From contig JADJON010000003.1 in assembly GCA_016713765.1 (NCBI GenBank), forward strand, positions 620,001-684,000: a DNA stretch of 64,000 nucleotides, written 5' to 3'. Position 1 is the first letter of the stretch. Each line of letters begins with the position of its first letter. This document shows, piece after piece, positions 62,069 through 64,000 of this stretch. Under the pieces are notes generated by a model, which ran no database searches, was not told where the DNA came from, and worked only from the letters and a program-made list of their open reading frames with translations. The DNA is from Bacteroidota bacterium. GTDB lineage: Bacteria; Bacteroidota; Bacteroidia; AKYH767-A; 2013-40CM-41-45. Made by a program: the position numbers and the translations under genes.

Positions 62069-62174
62069 GCCACAAAGTTACGGGCATTTTTGAAAAATAA
62101 TAGTATTACTATCTTATAATAGATTAAACCTATCATTTTCAAATTTTTCGACCAGGCCTCCTGCATGGAAGTGA

Positions 62175-64000
62175 TCAGTACGCCAGGTTCGGGCCCAGCC
62201 AGCGTTCCATCTCCTCGAGGGAGAGGCCTTTGCGTCGCGCGTAATCGGCGACCTGATCGCGCTGAATACGACCAATGCCGAAGTAGTGCGCGTCGGGGTG
62301 TGCGAAGTAGAGACCCGACACGGCAGCGGTGGGGAACATGGCCAGGCTTTCGGTGAGTTGAATGCCGGTATTCTTCTCCACGTCGAGCAAGGACCAGAGC
62401 GTGCGTTTCTCGGTATGGTCGGGTTGCGCCGGGTAACCGGGTGCGGGACGGATGCCGCGGTAGGACTCGCCGATGAGTTCTTCGTTGCTGAGCCGCTCGT
62501 CGGAGGCGTAGCCCCAGAACTCCTTGCGCACACGCTCGTGCAGTCGTTCAGCAAAAGCTTCTGCCAGGCGATCGGCGAGTGCTTTGAGGAGGATGGCGGA
62601 ATAGTCGTCGTGGTCGCGTTCGAACGCAGCGACGCGTTCGTCGATACCGAATCCTGTCGAGAGCGCGAAGGCACCAACATAGTCGGCGGGTGTCCCCGGG
62701 ATCACCGGCTCGCGAACGAAATCAGCGAGCGCCAGGTTATGCTGCCCGGCCGGTTTCTTTGTCTGCTGACGCAGGGTATGAAAAGTACAGCGTGTGTGTT
62801 TTCCTTCCGGGTCGAAAACCAACACATCGTCGCCTTCGCGGGAAGCGGGGAACAGACCGATCACGGCACGGGCCTGCAGCCAGCGCTCTTCCACGATGCG
62901 TTTCAGCATCGCCTGTGCGTCGTCGAACAGTTTCTTCGCTTCCGCGCCGCGTTCCGGATCCTGCAGGATCTTCGGATACGAACCTTTCAACTCCCAGCTA
63001 TGGAAGAAGGGCGTCCAGTCGATGTACGGAACCAATTCGGCCAACGGATAATCGTCGAGCACCGTCACGCCCAGCCGATGCGGTTTCGGTACCGGTTGGT
63101 CGAGGTGGTTACTGACGAAGGCATTCTCGCGCGCGAGCTGCAATTGGAGATACTTATCGGCCGCGTTCGCCTGCTTGTGTTGTTCGCGGACACGGGCATA
63201 ATCGGTTCGCTGCGACTGCACGAAACCATCGCGCTGCTCCCGAGAAAGCAAGGCGCTGACAACGGGTACGCTGCGGGACGCGTCGTTCACGTGCACGACC
63301 GGTCCGGTGTAGTGTGGTTCAATGCGCACGGCGGTGTGCACGCGCGAAGTCGTAGCGCCGCCGATCAGCAGCGGCGTCTTGAAGCCTTCCCGTTCGAGTT
63401 CCTTGGCCACGTGCACCATTTCATCGAGCGAAGGGGTAATGAGTCCGCTGAGGCCGATGACGTCCACCTGCTCCTTCCTCGCGGCTTCCAGGATCTTCTC
63501 GGCCGGCACCATGACCCCCAGGTCGATGACCTGGTAGTTGTTGCAGGCCAAGACCACACCGACGATGTTCTTGCCAATGTCGTGTACATCGCCCTTGACG
63601 GTAGCCATGAGTACCTTGCCCGCGCTGCCGGGGCCGCCCTTCCCTCCCGTCTTCGCGTCAGCCTCCGCGGCCGCGTTGATGAGTGGTTGCAGATACGCGA
63701 CACCCTTCTTCATCACGCGTGCGCTCTTGACGACCTGCGGGAGAAACATCTTGCCGGCACCGAACAGGTCGCCGACGATGTTCATGCCCGCCATGAGCGG
63801 ACCTTCGATGAGTTGCAGCGGCTGCGGATACTTCTGGAGCGCTTCTTCCAGGTCCTGTTCGATGAAATCGACCACCCCTTTCACGAGCGCATGCGCGAGC
63901 CGGTCTTCGACAGAACCCTGTCGCCAGGCTTCTTCCTTTTCCTCCTTCTGGAGGCCCGTACCTTTCAGCGTTTCCGCGTGGGCGATCAGCCGTTCCGTCG
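62175..64000 (-). CDS. metH: Cobalamin-dependent methionine synthase, C-terminal part, 5' end outside window
   Basis: About 608 residues are present, open to the window edge. Order: end of pterin-binding domain, B12-binding cap ([33 protein letters not shown]), B12 Rossmann domain with D-V-H-D-I-G (His is the lower Co ligand) and [11 protein letters not shown], then the SAM-binding activation domain ([39 protein letters not shown]). It transfers the methyl group of methyl-THF to homocysteine. Whether the N-terminal homocysteine domain is fused or separate (both occur in Bacteroidota) cannot be seen. Confidence 0.96.
   Translation of the reverse strand, partial: TERLIAHAETLKGTGLQKEEKEEAWRQGSVEDRLAHALVKGVVDFIEQDLEEALQKYPQPLQLIEGPLMAGMNIVGDLFGAGKMFLPQVVKSARVMKKGVAYLQPLINAAAEADAKTGGKGGPGSAGKVLMATVKGDVHDIGKNIVGVVLACNNYQVIDLGVMVPAEKILEAARKEQVDVIGLSGLITPSLDEMVHVAKELEREGFKTPLLIGGATTSRVHTAVRIEPHYTGPVVHVNDASRSVPVVSALLSREQRDGFVQSQRTDYARVREQHKQANAADKYLQLQLARENAFVSNHLDQPVPKPHRLGVTVLDDYPLAELVPYIDWTPFFHSWELKGSYPKILQDPERGAEAKKLFDDAQAMLKRIVEERWLQARAVIGLFPASREGDDVLVFDPEGKHTRCTFHTLRQQTKKPAGQHNLALADFVREPVIPGTPADYVGAFALSTGFGIDERVAAFERDHDDYSAILLKALADRLAEAFAERLHERVRKEFWGYASDERLSNEELIGESYRGIRPAPGYPAQPDHTEKRTLWSLLDVEKNTGIQLTESLAMFPTAAVSGLYFAHPDAHYFGIGRIQRDQVADYARRKGLSLEEMERWLGPNLAY

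Overview
The window reads as chromosomal DNA of a Bacteroidota bacterium (Sphingobacteriia/Chitinophagia/Flavobacteriia sense, genus not determinable). The reasons are: two secreted proteins with type IX secretion C-terminal sorting domains; many TAnnTTTG (or TAnnTTCG) promoter boxes, twice with a TTTG box exactly 20 bases upstream; few Shine-Dalgarno sequences; the order purH-mreB-mreC-mreD-mrdA-rodA; and a lipoprotein-type LptC. Base composition is GC-rich except for one AT-rich island. Six genes (mfd, fbp, serA, an IS481 transposase, serS, a LytS-type kinase) each carry exactly one one-base indel inside a homopolymer, which looks like uncorrected long-read assembly error rather than biology.

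Layout. 1-5.2 kb: end of an M16 peptidase, EamA transporter, DEAD-box helicase (with a DEAE motif II), M13 peptidase lipoprotein. 5.4-10.3 kb: lptC, two small membrane proteins, a CNNM/CBS transporter and a PpiD-like isomerase, an envelope-biogenesis block. 10.4-18.2 kb: a small haem-motif lipoprotein, then the cell-elongation cluster rodA-mrdA-mreDCB and purH on the minus strand. 18.4-21.7 kb: MacB/FtsX-type permease and a secreted deacetylase-like lipoprotein. 21.7-28 kb: mfd, fbp, serA, GNAT. 28.2-29.4 kb: an IS481-family element with a 7-bp target duplication. 29.5-33.2 kb: lysC, an AT-rich three-gene island, a 2-hydroxyacid dehydrogenase. 33.3-40 kb: rsmA, DUF4286, TPR proteins, serS. 40.1-44 kb: DUF2461, two T9SS cargo paralogues, DUF2807, a small membrane protein. 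44.1-46.9 kb: a LytTR/LytS two-component pair and a TMEM175-type channel. 47-54 kb: rpmA, rplU, a YyaL-type thioredoxin-fold protein, pyruvate carboxylase. 54-64 kb: small exported proteins, a LuxR regulator, tsaB, an RND/MacA-type adaptor with TolC, a kinase-like orphan, tsaC and the C-terminal two domains of metH.

Most interesting system. Between lysC and the dehydrogenase lies an AT-rich minus-strand operon: a HEPN-domain protein (likely RNase toxin), an unrecognised 192-residue protein whose last eight residues, DENYALAA, equal the end of the E. coli tmRNA (SsrA) degradation tag, and a SecB-fold chaperone. This resembles toxin-antitoxin-chaperone logic, with a built-in ClpXP degron that the SecB-like protein might shield. 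It is an inference, but a specific and testable one.

Second system. At least nine intergenic arrays are built from 7-bp units that fall into four sequence families, each family found at two or more loci and in either orientation. They keep exact 7-bp register for up to 23 units, abut start and stop codons, and one locus hosts the IS insertion. They resemble in form the heptameric repeats (STRR) of cyanobacteria, but their role here is unknown.
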